A stretch of DNA of 64,000 nt, taken from the NCBI RefSeq assembly GCF_005938625.1, contig NZ_VCNJ01000003.1:124001-188000 (forward strand). The letters are read 5' to 3'. The position numbers and the translations under genes were made by a program. Numbering within the stretch: position 1 is the stretch's first letter; each line of letters begins with the position of its first letter. The notes under the pieces were generated by a model, which made no database searches, had not been told where the DNA came from, and saw nothing but the letters and a program-made list of their open reading frames with translations. Below, one piece after another: positions 26,633 to 37,709 of the stretch. This DNA is from Pseudomonas fluorescens (GTDB lineage Bacteria > Pseudomonadota > Gammaproteobacteria > Pseudomonadales > Pseudomonadaceae).

Positions 26633-27001
26633 TTATTTGATCAGCCGCCAGGTAAACGGATATCGGTACGGGAAGCCTTCATTAGCCTTAACTCCCGCAA
26701 TGATCGTCAAAACCAGTGCGCCGATAGCCAATATTCCCAGCAGAAAGAACCCGATGATCAGCACCATCAGCAGGAAGCAGATCAACGATGCGATGGCGAC
26801 GGTGATCTGAAAATTCAGCGCCTCTTTACCTTGAGCATCGATGAACGGGTCCGTTTCGCGCTTCATCTGCCAGAGGATCAACGGTCCGATCAGATTGCCG
26901 AACGGAATCCAGATCCCCAGCAAGGCGGACAAGTGACAAAACATCGCCCATTGGCGAACCTCCTGGCTCGGTTTGGGCAGCAGCTCTTGCTCGTCACTCA
27001 T
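26633..27001 (-). CDS. DUF4870 (Tic20-like) membrane protein
   Basis: A 122-residue protein with about three to four membrane helices (FCHLSALLGIWIPFGNLIGPLILW, ITVAIASLICFLLMVLIIGFFLLGILAIGALVLTIIAGV). The middle KRETDPFIDAQGKEALNFQ motif is characteristic of DUF4870/Tic20-like proteins. Their function in bacteria is unknown. It lies downstream of rph on the same strand with 28 bp between and may share its transcript. A terminator follows. Confidence 0.87.
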   Translation of the reverse strand: MSDEQELLPKPSQEVRQWAMFCHLSALLGIWIPFGNLIGPLILWQMKRETDPFIDAQGKEALNFQITVAIASLICFLLMVLIIGFFLLGILAIGALVLTIIAGVKANEGFPYRYPFTWRLIK

Positions 27002-27029
27002 CGCGTCCTCCTTGCGGTTAATAACCTGC

Positions 27030-27752
27030 TCAGTCGGCCAATGCAGCCTTTTGCAGTTCGAAGATTTCGTTCATGCCCTGCTTGGCCAGCTCCAGCATGG
27101 CGTTCAAGTCTTCAGGCTGGAACGGCGCGCCTTCGGCAGTGCCCTGCACTTCGATGAAACCACCGGTGCTGGTCATCACTACGTTGAGGTCAGTCTCGGC
27201 AGCGGAATCTTCAAGATAGTCCAGATCCAGCACGGCCTCGCCCTGATACATGCCGACCGACACGGCACCAATCATCTGCTTGAGCGGATCGCCACCCTTC
27301 AGGCCACCACGCTTCTTGATCACTTTCAGCGCATCAACCAGCGCAACCATGGCACCGGTGATCGAAGCCGTGCGAGTACCACCGTCGGCCTGGATCACGT
27401 CGCAGTCGACGTACAGGGTCACGTCGCCCAGCTTGGACATGTCCAGCGCAGCGCGCAGGGAACGGCCGATCAGACGCTGGATTTCCAGGGTGCGACCGCC
27501 CTGCTTGCCACGGCTCGCTTCACGCTGGTTACGCTCGCCAGTGGCGCGCGGCAGCATGCCGTACTCGGCGGTCAACCAACCCTGACCCTGGCCTTTGAGG
27601 AAGCGCGGCACGCCGTTTTCGACGCTGACGGTGCAGATGACTTTGGTATCACCGAATTCGACCAGTACGGATCCCTCGGCGTGTTTGGTGTAGTTGCGGG
27701 TAATGCGGATCGAGCGGAGCTGATCGGCAGCGCGACCACTTGGACGTTTCAT
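27030..27752 (-). CDS. rph: Ribonuclease PH
   Basis: A 240-residue phosphorolytic 3'-5' exoribonuclease that trims tRNA 3' ends. The N-terminus [21 protein letters not shown] is standard, and the phosphate- and RNA-binding region [36 protein letters not shown] is intact. The ATG at 27752 is chosen by that N-terminus, although the ribosome site is weak. It is divergent from yicC. Confidence 0.95.
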   Translation of the reverse strand: MKRPSGRAADQLRSIRITRNYTKHAEGSVLVEFGDTKVICTVSVENGVPRFLKGQGQGWLTAEYGMLPRATGERNQREASRGKQGGRTLEIQRLIGRSLRAALDMSKLGDVTLYVDCDVIQADGGTRTASITGAMVALVDALKVIKKRGGLKGGDPLKQMIGAVSVGMYQGEAVLDLDYLEDSAAETDLNVVMTSTGGFIEVQGTAEGAPFQPEDLNAMLELAKQGMNEIFELQKAALAD

Positions 27753-27899
27753 AGGGAATACCTGTACTGGGGACGGAAAACTGCCGAGCATTATAGAGCG
27801 CTGCACCGCGCCTGGGCACTCGTTAAAAACCCGAGCGTCGACCGAAGGCCCTGAAACTCCCATTACCGACGGGCTGCAGCCCTTTGTCACACCGTGTGT

Positions 27900-27929
27900 T
27901 TGGGCGCATTCGCTGCACTGCGCTACAAT
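27900..27929 (+). promoter_or_regulatory. Candidate promoter for yicC-gmk
   Basis: TTGGGC and TACAAT are separated by 18 nt, giving a transcript start about 85 bp before the yicC ATG. It lies in the 268-bp rph/yicC divergent spacer. Confidence 0.45.
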
Positions 27930-28020
27930 CCTGCGCCTTTGCTGCCAGTCGGCTTAAATTCATTGATATCGCGCCTGCGGAACATCCTGCTGCGCCGATC
28001 TGCATTGCGAGGTCACCGCC

Positions 28021-29518
<1,498 letters not shown>

Positions 29519-29585
29519 TCAGCACTTCCCAAAACAGCTGCAAGCGCTTTACATTGGTGCTTGCAGCGCGTTGAAGGGCTTGGTC

Positions 29586-29622
29586 AAAAAATCAGCGCTT
29601 CCCTAATCGCTGGTGATTTTTT
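29586..29622. terminator. Terminator-like hairpin before rpoZ
   Basis: AAAAAATCA and TGATTTTTT pair, with an inner GCG/CGC, around a 10-nt loop. It sits 68 bp after gmk and 64 bp before rpoZ. Another hairpin, GCTGCAAGC with GCTTGCAGC, lies at 29538-29569. Together these suggest partial termination between gmk and rpoZ. Confidence 0.6.
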
Positions 29623-29685
29623 AAACTGTTTAGTCCGCTCGCCCAACCGGGCAGCGCGCATATTGCATTCGCTCCGAGGAATACC

Positions 29686-29949
29686 ATGGCCCGCGTAACC
29701 GTTGAAGACTGCCTGAACCACGTGGAAAACCGTTTTGAGCTGGTCATGCTCTCTACCAAACGTGCCCGTCAACTGGCCACCGGCGGCAAAGAGCCACTGG
29801 TTCAGTGGGAAAACGACAAGCCTACCGTTGTAGCGCTGCGTGAAATCGCTGAAGGCCTGATGAGCTACGAGTTCATCGCCGAGCAGGAAATCGTCCAGGA
29901 TGAGCCGCTGTTCGCAGCGTTCGAGGACGAGTCCAACGAGGCCGTCTAA
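29686..29949 (+). CDS. rpoZ: DNA-directed RNA polymerase subunit omega
   Basis: An 87-residue omega subunit that aids assembly of RNA polymerase and forms part of one ppGpp site. The start [20 protein letters not shown] and the central [30 protein letters not shown] are textbook. GAGG precedes the ATG. It lies just before spoT. Confidence 0.98.
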   Translation: MARVTVEDCLNHVENRFELVMLSTKRARQLATGGKEPLVQWENDKPTVVALREIAEGLMSYEFIAEQEIVQDEPLFAAFEDESNEAV

Positions 29950-30006
29950 GCCTATGCCTGGTCGACGTAGCACGGCGCGGGATCACAGCTTACGGCAGGA
30001 ATTATC

Positions 30007-32112
30007 ATGCCGAGCATAGACGCCCTCGCCGATCGCTTATCGACCTACCTCGGCAATGACCAGGTCAACCTGGTCCGCCGAGCGTATTTCTACGCCGAAC
30101 AAGCCCATGACGGTCAGCGCCGTCGCAGCGGCGAGGCGTACGTCACGCATCCTCTTGCCGTGGCCAATATTCTTGCCGACATGCACATGGACCATCAGAG
30201 CCTGATGGCCGCGATGCTGCATGACGTGATCGAAGACACCGGTATTGCCAAGGAAGCGCTGCAAGCGCAGTTCGGTGAAACCGTGGCCGAACTGGTCGAC
30301 GGGGTCAGCAAACTGACCCAGATGAATTTCGAGACCAAGGCCGAAGCCCAGGCTGAAAACTTCCAGAAAATGGCCATGGCCATGGCACGCGATATTCGCG
30401 TGATCCTGGTCAAGCTTGCCGACCGCCTGCACAACATGCGCACGCTCGAAGTGCTGTCCGGGGAAAAACGCCGACGCATCGCCAAGGAAACCCTCGAAAT
30501 CTACGCGCCCATCGCCAACCGGCTGGGCATGCATGCGATCCGCATCGAATTCGAAGACCTCGGCTTCAAGGCCATGCACCCGATGCGTTCCGCGCGGATC
30601 TACCAGGCAGTCAAACGCGCCCGGGGCAACCGCAAGGAAATCGTCAACAAGATCGAAGAGTCCCTTGGTCATTGCCTCGCCATCGACGGTATCCAGGGCG
30701 AAGTCAGCGGTCGTCAGAAACACCTCTACGGCATTTACAAGAAAATGCGCGGCAAGCGTCGGGCCTTCAACGAGATCATGGACGTCTATGCGTTCCGGAT
30801 CATCGTCGACAAGGTTGATACCTGCTACCGCGTGCTGGGTGCTGTACATAACTTGTACAAACCGTTGCCGGGGCGCTTCAAGGATTACATCGCGATCCCC
30901 AAGGCCAACGGCTATCAGTCGCTGCACACCACATTGTTTGGCATGCACGGCGTACCGATCGAGATCCAGATCCGCACCCGCGAAATGGAAGAGATGGCCA
31001 ACAACGGCATCGCCGCCCATTGGCTGTACAAGTCCAGCGGTGACGAGCAGCCGAAAGGCACCCACGCCCGTGCCCGCCAGTGGGTCAAAGGCGTGCTGGA
31101 AATGCAGCAACGTGCCGGCAACTCGCTGGAATTCATCGAAAGCGTGAAGATCGACCTGTTCCCGGACGAGGTCTACGTGTTCACACCAAAAGGCCGGATC
31201 ATGGAGCTGCCGAAAGGCTCCACGGCGGTCGACTTTGCCTACGCGGTGCACACCGATGTCGGCAACAGCTGCATCGCCTGCCGGATCAACCGTCGTCTCG
31301 CACCGCTGTCCGAACCGCTGCAAAGCGGCTCCACGGTCGAGATCGTCAGCGCCCCCGGCGCACGGCCGAACCCGGCGTGGCTCAATTTCGTCGTCACCGG
31401 CAAGGCGCGCACGCACATCCGCCATGCATTGAAACTGCAACGCCGCTCTGAATCCATCAGCCTCGGCGAACGTCTGCTGAACAAGGTGCTCAACGGTTTC
31501 GACAGTTCGCTGGAGAAGATTCCGGCCGAACGCGTCAAGGCGATGCTCACCGAATACCGCCTCGAACTGATCGAAGACTTGCTCGAAGACATTGGCCTCG
31601 GCAACCGCATGGCCTACGTGGTCGCCCGCCGCCTGCTCGGCGAAGGCGAACAACTGCCAAGCCCGGAAGGCCCGCTGGCGATTCGCGGCACCGAAGGTCT
31701 GGTGCTCAGCTACGCCAAGTGCTGCACGCCGATCCCGGGCGACCCGATTGTCGGGCACCTGTCGGCGGGCAAAGGCATGGTCGTGCACCTGGACAACTGC
31801 CGCAACATCAGCGAAATCCGGCACAACCCGGAAAAATGCATCCAGCTCTCGTGGGCCAAGGATGTCACGGGCGAATTCAACGTCGAACTGCGCGTCGAGC
31901 TGGAACACCAGCGCGGCCTGATCGCCCTGCTGGCCAGCAGCGTCAACGCAGCCGACGGCAATATCGAGAAAATCAGCATGGACGAACGCGATGGTCGCAT
32001 CAGCGTGGTCCAGTTGGTGGTCAGCGTCCACGACCGTGTGCACCTGGCCCGCGTGATCAAGAAGCTGCGCGCCTTGACCGGGGTGATCCGCATCACCCGC
32101 ATGCGTGCATAA
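30007..32112 (+). CDS. spoT: Bifunctional (p)ppGpp synthetase/hydrolase SpoT
   Basis: A 701-residue alarmone enzyme. The N-terminal HD hydrolase domain has AMLHDVIEDTG and KLADRLHNMRTL, both intact, so hydrolysis is expected. The synthetase domain has GRFKDYIAIPKANGYQSLHT and EIQIRTREMEEMA, also intact. A TGS domain (VFTPKGRIMELPKGSTAVDFAYAVH), a zinc-finger-like CCTPIPGD stretch and a C-terminal ACT domain follow. Length matches Pseudomonas SpoT. It follows rpoZ by 57 bp and precedes ridA by 24 bp. Confidence 0.97.
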   Translation: MPSIDALADRLSTYLGNDQVNLVRRAYFYAEQAHDGQRRRSGEAYVTHPLAVANILADMHMDHQSLMAAMLHDVIEDTGIAKEALQAQFGETVAELVDGVSKLTQMNFETKAEAQAENFQKMAMAMARDIRVILVKLADRLHNMRTLEVLSGEKRRRIAKETLEIYAPIANRLGMHAIRIEFEDLGFKAMHPMRSARIYQAVKRARGNRKEIVNKIEESLGHCLAIDGIQGEVSGRQKHLYGIYKKMRGKRRAFNEIMDVYAFRIIVDKVDTCYRVLGAVHNLYKPLPGRFKDYIAIPKANGYQSLHTTLFGMHGVPIEIQIRTREMEEMANNGIAAHWLYKSSGDEQPKGTHARARQWVKGVLEMQQRAGNSLEFIESVKIDLFPDEVYVFTPKGRIMELPKGSTAVDFAYAVHTDVGNSCIACRINRRLAPLSEPLQSGSTVEIVSAPGARPNPAWLNFVVTGKARTHIRHALKLQRRSESISLGERLLNKVLNGFDSSLEKIPAERVKAMLTEYRLELIEDLLEDIGLGNRMAYVVARRLLGEGEQLPSPEGPLAIRGTEGLVLSYAKCCTPIPGDPIVGHLSAGKGMVVHLDNCRNISEIRHNPEKCIQLSWAKDVTGEFNVELRVELEHQRGLIALLASSVNAADGNIEKISMDERDGRISVVQLVVSVHDRVHLARVIKKLRALTGVIRITRMRA

Positions 32113-32136
32113 CTCAACCATTACAAGGAGTCATAC

Positions 32137-32517
32137 ATGACCAAGACTGTTATCACCAGCGACAAGGCCCCGGCCGCCATCGGTACTTACTCCCAGGCGA
32201 TCAAGGCAGGCAACACCGTTTACATGTCGGGTCAGATTCCTCTGGACCCAAAAACCATGGAACTGGTTGAAGGCTTCGAAGCCCAGACCGTCCAGGTGTT
32301 CGAGAACCTCAAAGCCGTGGCTGAAGCCGCTGGCGGTTCGTTCAAGGACATCGTCAAACTGAACATCTTCCTCACCGACCTGAGCCACTTCGCCAAGGTC
32401 AACGAGATCATGGGCAAGTACTTCGACCAGCCATACCCGGCCCGCGCCGCCATCGGCGTTGCTGCCCTGCCGAAGGGTTCGCAGGTTGAAATGGATGCCA
32501 TTCTGGTCATCGAGTGA
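32137..32517 (+). CDS. ridA: Reactive imine/enamine deaminase RidA
   Basis: A 126-residue archetypal Rid[30 protein letters not shown], then the catalytic arginine in [26 protein letters not shown]. It hydrolyses 2-aminoacrylate and similar enamines made by PLP enzymes such as threonine dehydratase. AAGGAG lies about 7 nt before the ATG. It is the last gene of the gmk-rpoZ-spoT-ridA cluster and is more typical than the shorter RidA relative at 3857. Confidence 0.96.
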   Translation: MTKTVITSDKAPAAIGTYSQAIKAGNTVYMSGQIPLDPKTMELVEGFEAQTVQVFENLKAVAEAAGGSFKDIVKLNIFLTDLSHFAKVNEIMGKYFDQPYPARAAIGVAALPKGSQVEMDAILVIE

Positions 32518-32584
32518 TGCGCACGGCGCGGCCTTCAAACGCCGCGCCGGTTGCTGCAAGAAAAGGTTTTGAAAGGATTCCACC

Positions 32585-33325
32585 ATGCGCAAAGCGCTAG
32601 CTCTCCCGCTGCTCGCCATTTTCCTCGGCGGCTGCGCCAGCAACCCTGCCGACCGTGACATCAGCGGCACCTGGATCAACCAGGTGGCGATCGATGCCGC
32701 AGCCAAGGGCGGCCCCCTGCGCGAAGCGCTTCAGGCTTACGGCCCGAACCTTGAGTGGGACGTCAACACCAAGGCCAGTCAGGCCCGCTACACCAACGGT
32801 TTTGAGAACGTCGAAGGACGGCTGCTGGGTGAGAAATCCGGCGCCTGGAAAGTCGACTTCTATGGCAGCTCCGCCAGCGAGCTGAAACGCGACGGCGGGC
32901 AACTGCAGCAAGCCGCCAGCGAGAACGAACCCGAGCAGGTGTTCGACCGCGCACAGATTCCGGTGCCGGAAGGCGCGCCGATCGGTGCCAGTTTCGAACG
33001 CGCGCTGTATTCCGCCTACATGGGCGGCAGCTGGACAATCGCCAATGGTCAGGGCGAAGGCAGCACCGTGCAGTTCCAGGCTGATGGCCAGGTTTCCGGT
33101 TTGCCGGGGGCCGACCGTTATGCCTTGTGCCTGGCGGGCGATTGCGCGTCGATGAGCAGCACCAACGACAACATGTGGTTGCAACTCAACGGTCAAGGCA
33201 ATGCCTACATCTTTGCGCGCAAGGGCAAGGAACTGGAGATTTTCCAGGCCGTGAACACAGCGCTGGCGGATGAAATGCCGCAGTACACGCCGGGCGAGCG
33301 CAAGTGGTTGCTGGAGAAGCAGTAA
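32585..33325 (+). CDS. Lipoprotein of unknown function
   Basis: A 246-residue protein with a lipoprotein signal peptide; the lipobox is LGGCAS, with Cys17. The mature part has no catalytic motif I recognise. ISGTWINQ near the start and GSWTIANGQGEG further on look like beta strands of a lipocalin-like or DUF-type barrel. A disulphide is possible between the two cysteines of CLAGDC. It lies downstream of ridA with a 67-bp gap; a transcript continuing from spoT-ridA is possible. Confidence 0.75.
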   Translation: MRKALALPLLAIFLGGCASNPADRDISGTWINQVAIDAAAKGGPLREALQAYGPNLEWDVNTKASQARYTNGFENVEGRLLGEKSGAWKVDFYGSSASELKRDGGQLQQAASENEPEQVFDRAQIPVPEGAPIGASFERALYSAYMGGSWTIANGQGEGSTVQFQADGQVSGLPGADRYALCLAGDCASMSSTNDNMWLQLNGQGNAYIFARKGKELEIFQAVNTALADEMPQYTPGERKWLLEKQ

Positions 33326-33355
33326 CCCGCTTCTGAAACCACTGAAGATCAAATG

Positions 33356-33379
33356 TGGGAGCGAGCCTGCTCGCTCCCA
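33356..33379. repeat. Single REP hairpin
   Basis: TGGGAGCGAG and CTCGCTCCCA pair perfectly around CCTG. It lies between the lipoprotein gene and the convergent SDR gene, where it may act as a terminator. Confidence 0.8.
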
Positions 33380-33403
33380 TAGTTGTTTTGTGTTGTTAAA
33401 AAG

Positions 33404-34261
33404 TCAGCATTTACCTTCGAGGATCGCGGCATAGCCTTCGCGGTAGCTTGGGTACATTGGCGTCCAGCCCAACGCTTTAGCCCGGGCATTGCTGCAACGC
33501 TTGCTGCCCGTGCGCCGTACGCTGGCGTCGTCCGCCCACTCGGTAACGCCCAGATACTCACGCAACCAGCCTACGACTTCCGCCAATGGCGCCGGTGCAT
33601 CGTCGACACCGATGTAGAAATCCTCAAGCTTCACGCCCTGCCGAGCCTTCTCCAACAGGAACGCCAGCAACCCTGCCGCGTCGTCAGCATGAATCCGATT
33701 GCCATACAGCGGCGGATCGACCGCAACGCGATAGCCGCGACGCACTTGAGTCAGCAGCCACTCGCGGCCCGGGCCATAGATGCCGGTCAACCGCAGAATG
33801 CTCGCAGGAATGCCACTCTTAAGCGCGACCTGCTCAGCCTCCAGCATCAATCGTCCTGAATAACCGGCAGCGATGGTCTCTGAGTTCTCATCGACCCACT
33901 CACCCTCCTGCTGCCCATAAACGCTGCTACTGGACACGAAGATCAGTTGCTCAGGCACCTGACCATAGTCGTCGAGCCAGCTCAGCACGTTCTGCAAACC
34001 CTGCACATAAGCCGCGCGATAACCGGCTTCATCGTGATCGGTTGCCGCTGCGCAATACACTAGATAGTCCACGGCACCGACCGGCCAGGTCGCCGGGCAG
34101 TCTTCATTGAACAGGTCACCGGCAACGCCGGTCACCCCAGCAGGCAGCTTCGAAACATCCCGGCGCAAGCCATGAACTTCCCAGCCAGCCGCCAGCAATT
34201 GCTTGGCCAGACGACTGCCGACATCACCACAACCGGCAATCAAAACAGAAGGCGCGGACAT
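33404..34261 (-). CDS. NAD-dependent epimerase/dehydratase-family protein (YeeZ-like)
   Basis: A 285-residue Rossmann-fold protein of the extended short-chain dehydrogenase type. It has SVLIAGCGDVGSRLAKQLLAAG with a GxGxxG-like nucleotide site, the serine-tyrosine active region SSSSVYGQQEGEWVDE, but no clear YxxxK in the usual place. This resembles atypical SDR YeeZ. Function is unassigned. The ATG at 34261 is chosen because TAGGAG stands 7 nt before it. It is divergent from exbB. Confidence 0.82.
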   Translation of the reverse strand: MSAPSVLIAGCGDVGSRLAKQLLAAGWEVHGLRRDVSKLPAGVTGVAGDLFNEDCPATWPVGAVDYLVYCAAATDHDEAGYRAAYVQGLQNVLSWLDDYGQVPEQLIFVSSSSVYGQQEGEWVDENSETIAAGYSGRLMLEAEQVALKSGIPASILRLTGIYGPGREWLLTQVRRGYRVAVDPPLYGNRIHADDAAGLLAFLLEKARQGVKLEDFYIGVDDAPAPLAEVVGWLREYLGVTEWADDASVRRTGSKRCSNARAKALGWTPMYPSYREGYAAILEGKC

Positions 34262-34449
34262 CAAAAAACTCCTATCGGAAAGACACAGACTAGCCTCGGG
34301 ACAGGACGAGCGGCTAGCAATGCAGGAAAAAAAGATACTCTATTACTTTTGTTAACAAGAATTACTTGCAATAATGCACGCCACTTTTGTTCTCGGCCTT
34401 ACGAGGCCTGGTAGAGCATCACCGTTTTTCTATCTCAGGTCCGGCCAGC

Positions 34450-35409
34450 ATGACACGTAATCAAATCCCCGCTTCGCCAACCAATCGACCTCGCGCCTGG
34501 AGCGCAGTGGCGGCTCTGTTGCTCAGCCTGATGCTGGCACCGACTGCCGCTTTCGCCGACGCTCAAGCACCTGCCGCACCGGCCGCGACCGAACAGCACG
34601 CCCCTGCTGCTGAAGCCCCTGCCGCTGCTCCGGCCGCGACCGATCCAGTACAAGCAGTCGACGCTGCCGACGTTCCTGAAGTTCTCGAAGCCGACAACAG
34701 CCTGGGCATGGCCCACGACCTGTCGCCGTGGGGCATGTACCAGAACGCCGACATCATCGTGAAAATCGTGATGATCGGTCTGGCCATCGCCTCCATCATC
34801 ACCTGGACCATCTGGATCGCCAAAGGCTTCGAGCTGATGGGCGCCAAGCGTCGTCTGCGTGGCGAAATCGCCGCCCTGAAGAAAGCCACCACCCTTAAAG
34901 AAGCCAGCGCGACCGCCGGCAAGGAAGGCACCCTCGCCAACCTGCTGGTGCACGACGCGCTCGAAGAGATGCGCCTGTCGGTCAACAGCCGCGAGAAAGA
35001 AGGCATCAAGGAACGCGTCAGCTTCCGCCTTGAGCGTCTGGTTGCAGCCTGTGGTCGCAACATGAGCAGCGGCACCGGCGTCCTCGCCACCATCGGTTCC
35101 ACCGCGCCGTTCGTCGGTCTGTTCGGTACTGTATGGGGCATCATGAACTCCTTTATCGGCATCGCCAAAACCCAGACCACCAACCTTGCTGTCGTAGCGC
35201 CCGGTATTGCTGAAGCACTGCTGGCCACCGCACTGGGTCTGGTTGCTGCGATTCCAGCCGTGGTGATCTACAACGTGTTCGCCCGCTCCATCGCCGGTTA
35301 CAAGGCGCAGGTTTCCGACGCTTCGGCAGAAGTTCTGCTGCTGGTCAGCCGCGACCTCGACCACCAGCCTGAGCGCAGCTCGCAGCCGCACATGGTCAAA
35401 GTGGGGTAA
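34450..35409 (+). CDS. exbB: Biopolymer transport protein ExbB (TonB system)
   Basis: A 319-residue member of the MotA/TolQ/ExbB family forming the proton channel that powers TonB. It has an N-terminal signal sequence and an Ala/Pro-rich periplasmic extension (residues 1-90), the long form found in Pseudomonas. Three membrane helices follow, with the conserved STAPFVGLFGTVWGIMNSF and APGIAEALLATALGLVAAIPA. The ATG at 34450 is preferred on the signal peptide. Its 188-bp upstream region is AT-rich, but no clean Fur box was seen, although iron control is usual for this operon. Confidence 0.95.
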   Translation: MTRNQIPASPTNRPRAWSAVAALLLSLMLAPTAAFADAQAPAAPAATEQHAPAAEAPAAAPAATDPVQAVDAADVPEVLEADNSLGMAHDLSPWGMYQNADIIVKIVMIGLAIASIITWTIWIAKGFELMGAKRRLRGEIAALKKATTLKEASATAGKEGTLANLLVHDALEEMRLSVNSREKEGIKERVSFRLERLVAACGRNMSSGTGVLATIGSTAPFVGLFGTVWGIMNSFIGIAKTQTTNLAVVAPGIAEALLATALGLVAAIPAVVIYNVFARSIAGYKAQVSDASAEVLLLVSRDLDHQPERSSQPHMVKVG

Positions 35410-35415
35410 TCGGCC

Positions 35416-35844
35416 ATGGGCCTGCATTTGAAAGAAGGCGCAGACGACGATCTGGCCGAGAACCACGAAATCAACGTCACGCCGTTCATCGACGTGATGC
35501 TGGTGCTGTTGATCATCTTCATGGTGGCCGCTCCGTTGGCCACCGTGGACATCAAAGTCGACCTGCCTGCCTCGACCGCCAAACCGGCGCCGCGGCCAGA
35601 GAAACCGGTGTTCCTCAGCGTAAAGGCTGACCAACGCCTGTTCCTCGGTGAAGACGAAGTGAAGCCCGAAGCACTGGGCGCAACCCTCGACGCCAGAACC
35701 AAGGGCAAGAAAGACACCACCATCTTCTTCCAGGCCGATAAAGGCGTGGATTACGGCGATCTCATGAGCGTGATGGATAACCTGCGCTCTGCCGGTTACC
35801 TGAAGGTCGGTCTGGTCGGACTTGAGACGGCAGCCAAGAAATGA
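35416..35844 (+). CDS. exbD: Biopolymer transport protein ExbD
   Basis: A 142-residue partner of ExbB with one N-terminal membrane helix carrying the conserved Asp in NVTPFIDVMLVLLIIFMVAAP, needed for proton passage, and a periplasmic domain. It starts 6 bp after exbB, and its end overlaps the tonB start by 4 bp (ATGA). Confidence 0.96.
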   Translation: MGLHLKEGADDDLAENHEINVTPFIDVMLVLLIIFMVAAPLATVDIKVDLPASTAKPAPRPEKPVFLSVKADQRLFLGEDEVKPEALGATLDARTKGKKDTTIFFQADKGVDYGDLMSVMDNLRSAGYLKVGLVGLETAAKK

Positions 35845-36587
35845 TCACGACGCGCCATAAGCTGACGCGTTACAGCGGTAGCCTGGCCGTGGTGCTGGGC
35901 GTTCATGCGCTGGCCATCGCGCTGGCGCTGAACTGGACCGCCCGCCCGCCCATCGAATTGCCGCCGCAGGCAATGATGGTCGAGTTGGCCCCGGTTCCGG
36001 CCCCGCCACCGCCTGCTCCGCCGAAAGTCGTCACACCGCCGCAGCCACCGGCCCCGGTGGAAGAGTTGCCGATTCCGAAGCTGGCCGAAGCACCGAAAGC
36101 TGAAATCGCGGTGCAGAAACCCAAGCCGAAGCCCAAGCCTAAACCGCCGAAGCCGGTCGAGAAGAAGCTGCCCGATCCACCGAAGGAAAAACCTTCCGAG
36201 GAGAAACCGGCCGACACGCAACCGACTCAGGCACCGACGGAGAAATCCGCCCAGCCTGCACCGGGTCCGTCGCCTGCTCAGATGGCTGCCAAGGCCAGCT
36301 GGCAAGGCACTCTGCTCGCGCATTTGGCCAAGTACAAAAAGTACCCGGCCAGTGCTCAGGCACGGGGCAAGGAAGGCTTGAACCGTCTGCGTTTCGTGGT
36401 GGATGCCGAAGGTAATGTGCTGTCGTTCGAACTGGTGGGCCGCTCCGGCAACGCCGATCTGGACCGGGCTACCCTGGAAATGATCCGCCGCGCACAACCG
36501 TTGCCCAAGCCACCGGCCGACATGTTGAACAATGGCTCGATCGAAATTGTGGCGCCGTTTGTTTACTCGCTCGAACGCCGCCGCTAA
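35841..36587 (+). CDS. tonB: Energy transducer TonB
   Basis: A 248-residue protein carrying proton-motive energy to outer-membrane siderophore and vitamin B12 receptors. It has an N-terminal membrane anchor (SLAVVLGVHALAIALAL), a long Pro/Lys/Glu-rich spacer (residues ~50-145, with KPKPKPKPPKPVEKK), and the C-terminal TonB domain with KYPASAQARGKEGLNRLRFV. Start overlaps exbD, so translation is coupled. A REP pair follows the stop. Confidence 0.95.
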   Translation: MITTRHKLTRYSGSLAVVLGVHALAIALALNWTARPPIELPPQAMMVELAPVPAPPPPAPPKVVTPPQPPAPVEELPIPKLAEAPKAEIAVQKPKPKPKPKPPKPVEKKLPDPPKEKPSEEKPADTQPTQAPTEKSAQPAPGPSPAQMAAKASWQGTLLAHLAKYKKYPASAQARGKEGLNRLRFVVDAEGNVLSFELVGRSGNADLDRATLEMIRRAQPLPKPPADMLNNGSIEIVAPFVYSLERRR

Positions 36588-36597
36588 GTAGCAAGAT

Positions 36598-36675
36598 CAA
36601 AAGATCGCAGCCTTCGGCAGCTCCTACATTGGAATGCATTTCCCTGTAGGAGCTGCCGAAGGCTGCGATCTTTTG
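36598..36675. repeat. Paired inverted REP elements
   Basis: CAAAAGATCGCAGCCTTCGG begins at 36598 and its complement ends at 36675, around a loop near 36635. It lies between tonB and oxyR and probably ends the exbBD-tonB transcript. Confidence 0.85.
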
Positions 36676-36770
36676 CTTTATGACGTAGTCGCATTGAGCG
36701 CTCAGTCTGATAACGTGCGTCTATCGATTGCAGCCGGTATGCTTGGCCCGCATCTTCATGGACGCTTGCT

Positions 36771-37700
36771 ATGACCCTCACAGAATTACGCTACATCGTT
36801 ACCCTCGCCCAAGAGCAGCATTTCGGCCACGCCGCCGAACGTTGCCACGTCAGCCAGCCGACCCTGTCGGTGGGCGTGAAAAAGCTTGAAGACGAACTCG
36901 GTGTGCTGATTTTCGAGCGCAGCAAAAGCGCCGTGCGCCTGACCCCGGTCGGCGAAGGCATCGTCGCCCAGGCGCAGAAGGTTCTGGAGCAAGCCCAAGG
37001 CATCCGCGAACTGGCCCAGGCCGGCAAGAACCAGCTGACCGCCCCACTGAAAGTCGGCGCAATCTACACCGTCGGCCCTTACCTGTTCCCGCATCTGATT
37101 CCGCAACTGCACCGGGTCGCCCCGCAGATGCCGTTGTACATCGAAGAAAACTTCACCCACGTGCTGCGCGACAAACTGCGCAACGGCGAGCTCGACGCGA
37201 TCATCATCGCCCTGCCGTTCAACGAAGCCGACGTGCTGACCCTGCCGCTCTATGACGAGCCGTTCTACGTCTTGATGCCGGCGCAGCACCCGTGGACGCA
37301 GAAAGAAACCATCGACGCCGGCCTGCTCAACGACAAGAGCCTGCTGCTGCTCGGTGAAGGCCACTGCTTCCGCGATCAAGTGCTGGAAGCCTGCCCGACC
37401 CTGACCAAGGGCAACGACGGCGCCAAGCACACTACGGTCGAATCCAGCTCGCTGGAAACCATCCGGCACATGGTCGCCTCCGGTCTGGGCATCTCGATCC
37501 TGCCGTTGTCGGCGGTCGACAGCCACCACTACGCTCCGGGCGTGATTGAAGTGCGCCCACTGTCGCCGCCGGTGCCGTTCCGCACCGTGGCCATCGCCTG
37601 GCGCGCGAGCTTCCCGCGGCCGAAAGCCATCGAGATCCTCGCCGACTCCATTCGCCTGTGTTCGGTGGCCAAGCCAGCGGCGCCGGTTACGGCCGGTTAA
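36771..37700 (+). CDS. oxyR: Hydrogen peroxide sensor OxyR (LysR family)
   Basis: A 309-residue LysR-type activator. The N-terminal helix-turn-helix has HFGHAAERCHVSQPTLSVGV. The redox pair is Cys199 (GEGHCFRDQ) and Cys208 (VLEACPT), exactly the spacing and numbering of E. coli OxyR, so disulphide switching by peroxide is expected. It induces catalase and alkyl hydroperoxide reductase genes. recG starts 9 bp after its stop, the oxyR-recG operon known from P. aeruginosa. Confidence 0.97.
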   Translation: MTLTELRYIVTLAQEQHFGHAAERCHVSQPTLSVGVKKLEDELGVLIFERSKSAVRLTPVGEGIVAQAQKVLEQAQGIRELAQAGKNQLTAPLKVGAIYTVGPYLFPHLIPQLHRVAPQMPLYIEENFTHVLRDKLRNGELDAIIIALPFNEADVLTLPLYDEPFYVLMPAQHPWTQKETIDAGLLNDKSLLLLGEGHCFRDQVLEACPTLTKGNDGAKHTTVESSSLETIRHMVASGLGISILPLSAVDSHHYAPGVIEVRPLSPPVPFRTVAIAWRASFPRPKAIEILADSIRLCSVAKPAAPVTAG

Positions 37701-37709
37701 GCGAGCGTC

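Noticed and set aside
30037-32121. A 694-codon open frame on the minus strand across spoT
   Set aside because: It is antisense to an intact, motif-rich SpoT; high-GC DNA often leaves such shadow frames open. No ribosome site or recognisable domain.
34335-34385. Possible Fur box before exbB
   Set aside because: The AT-rich stretch does not match the Fur consensus in enough positions to call, although iron regulation of this operon is usual.
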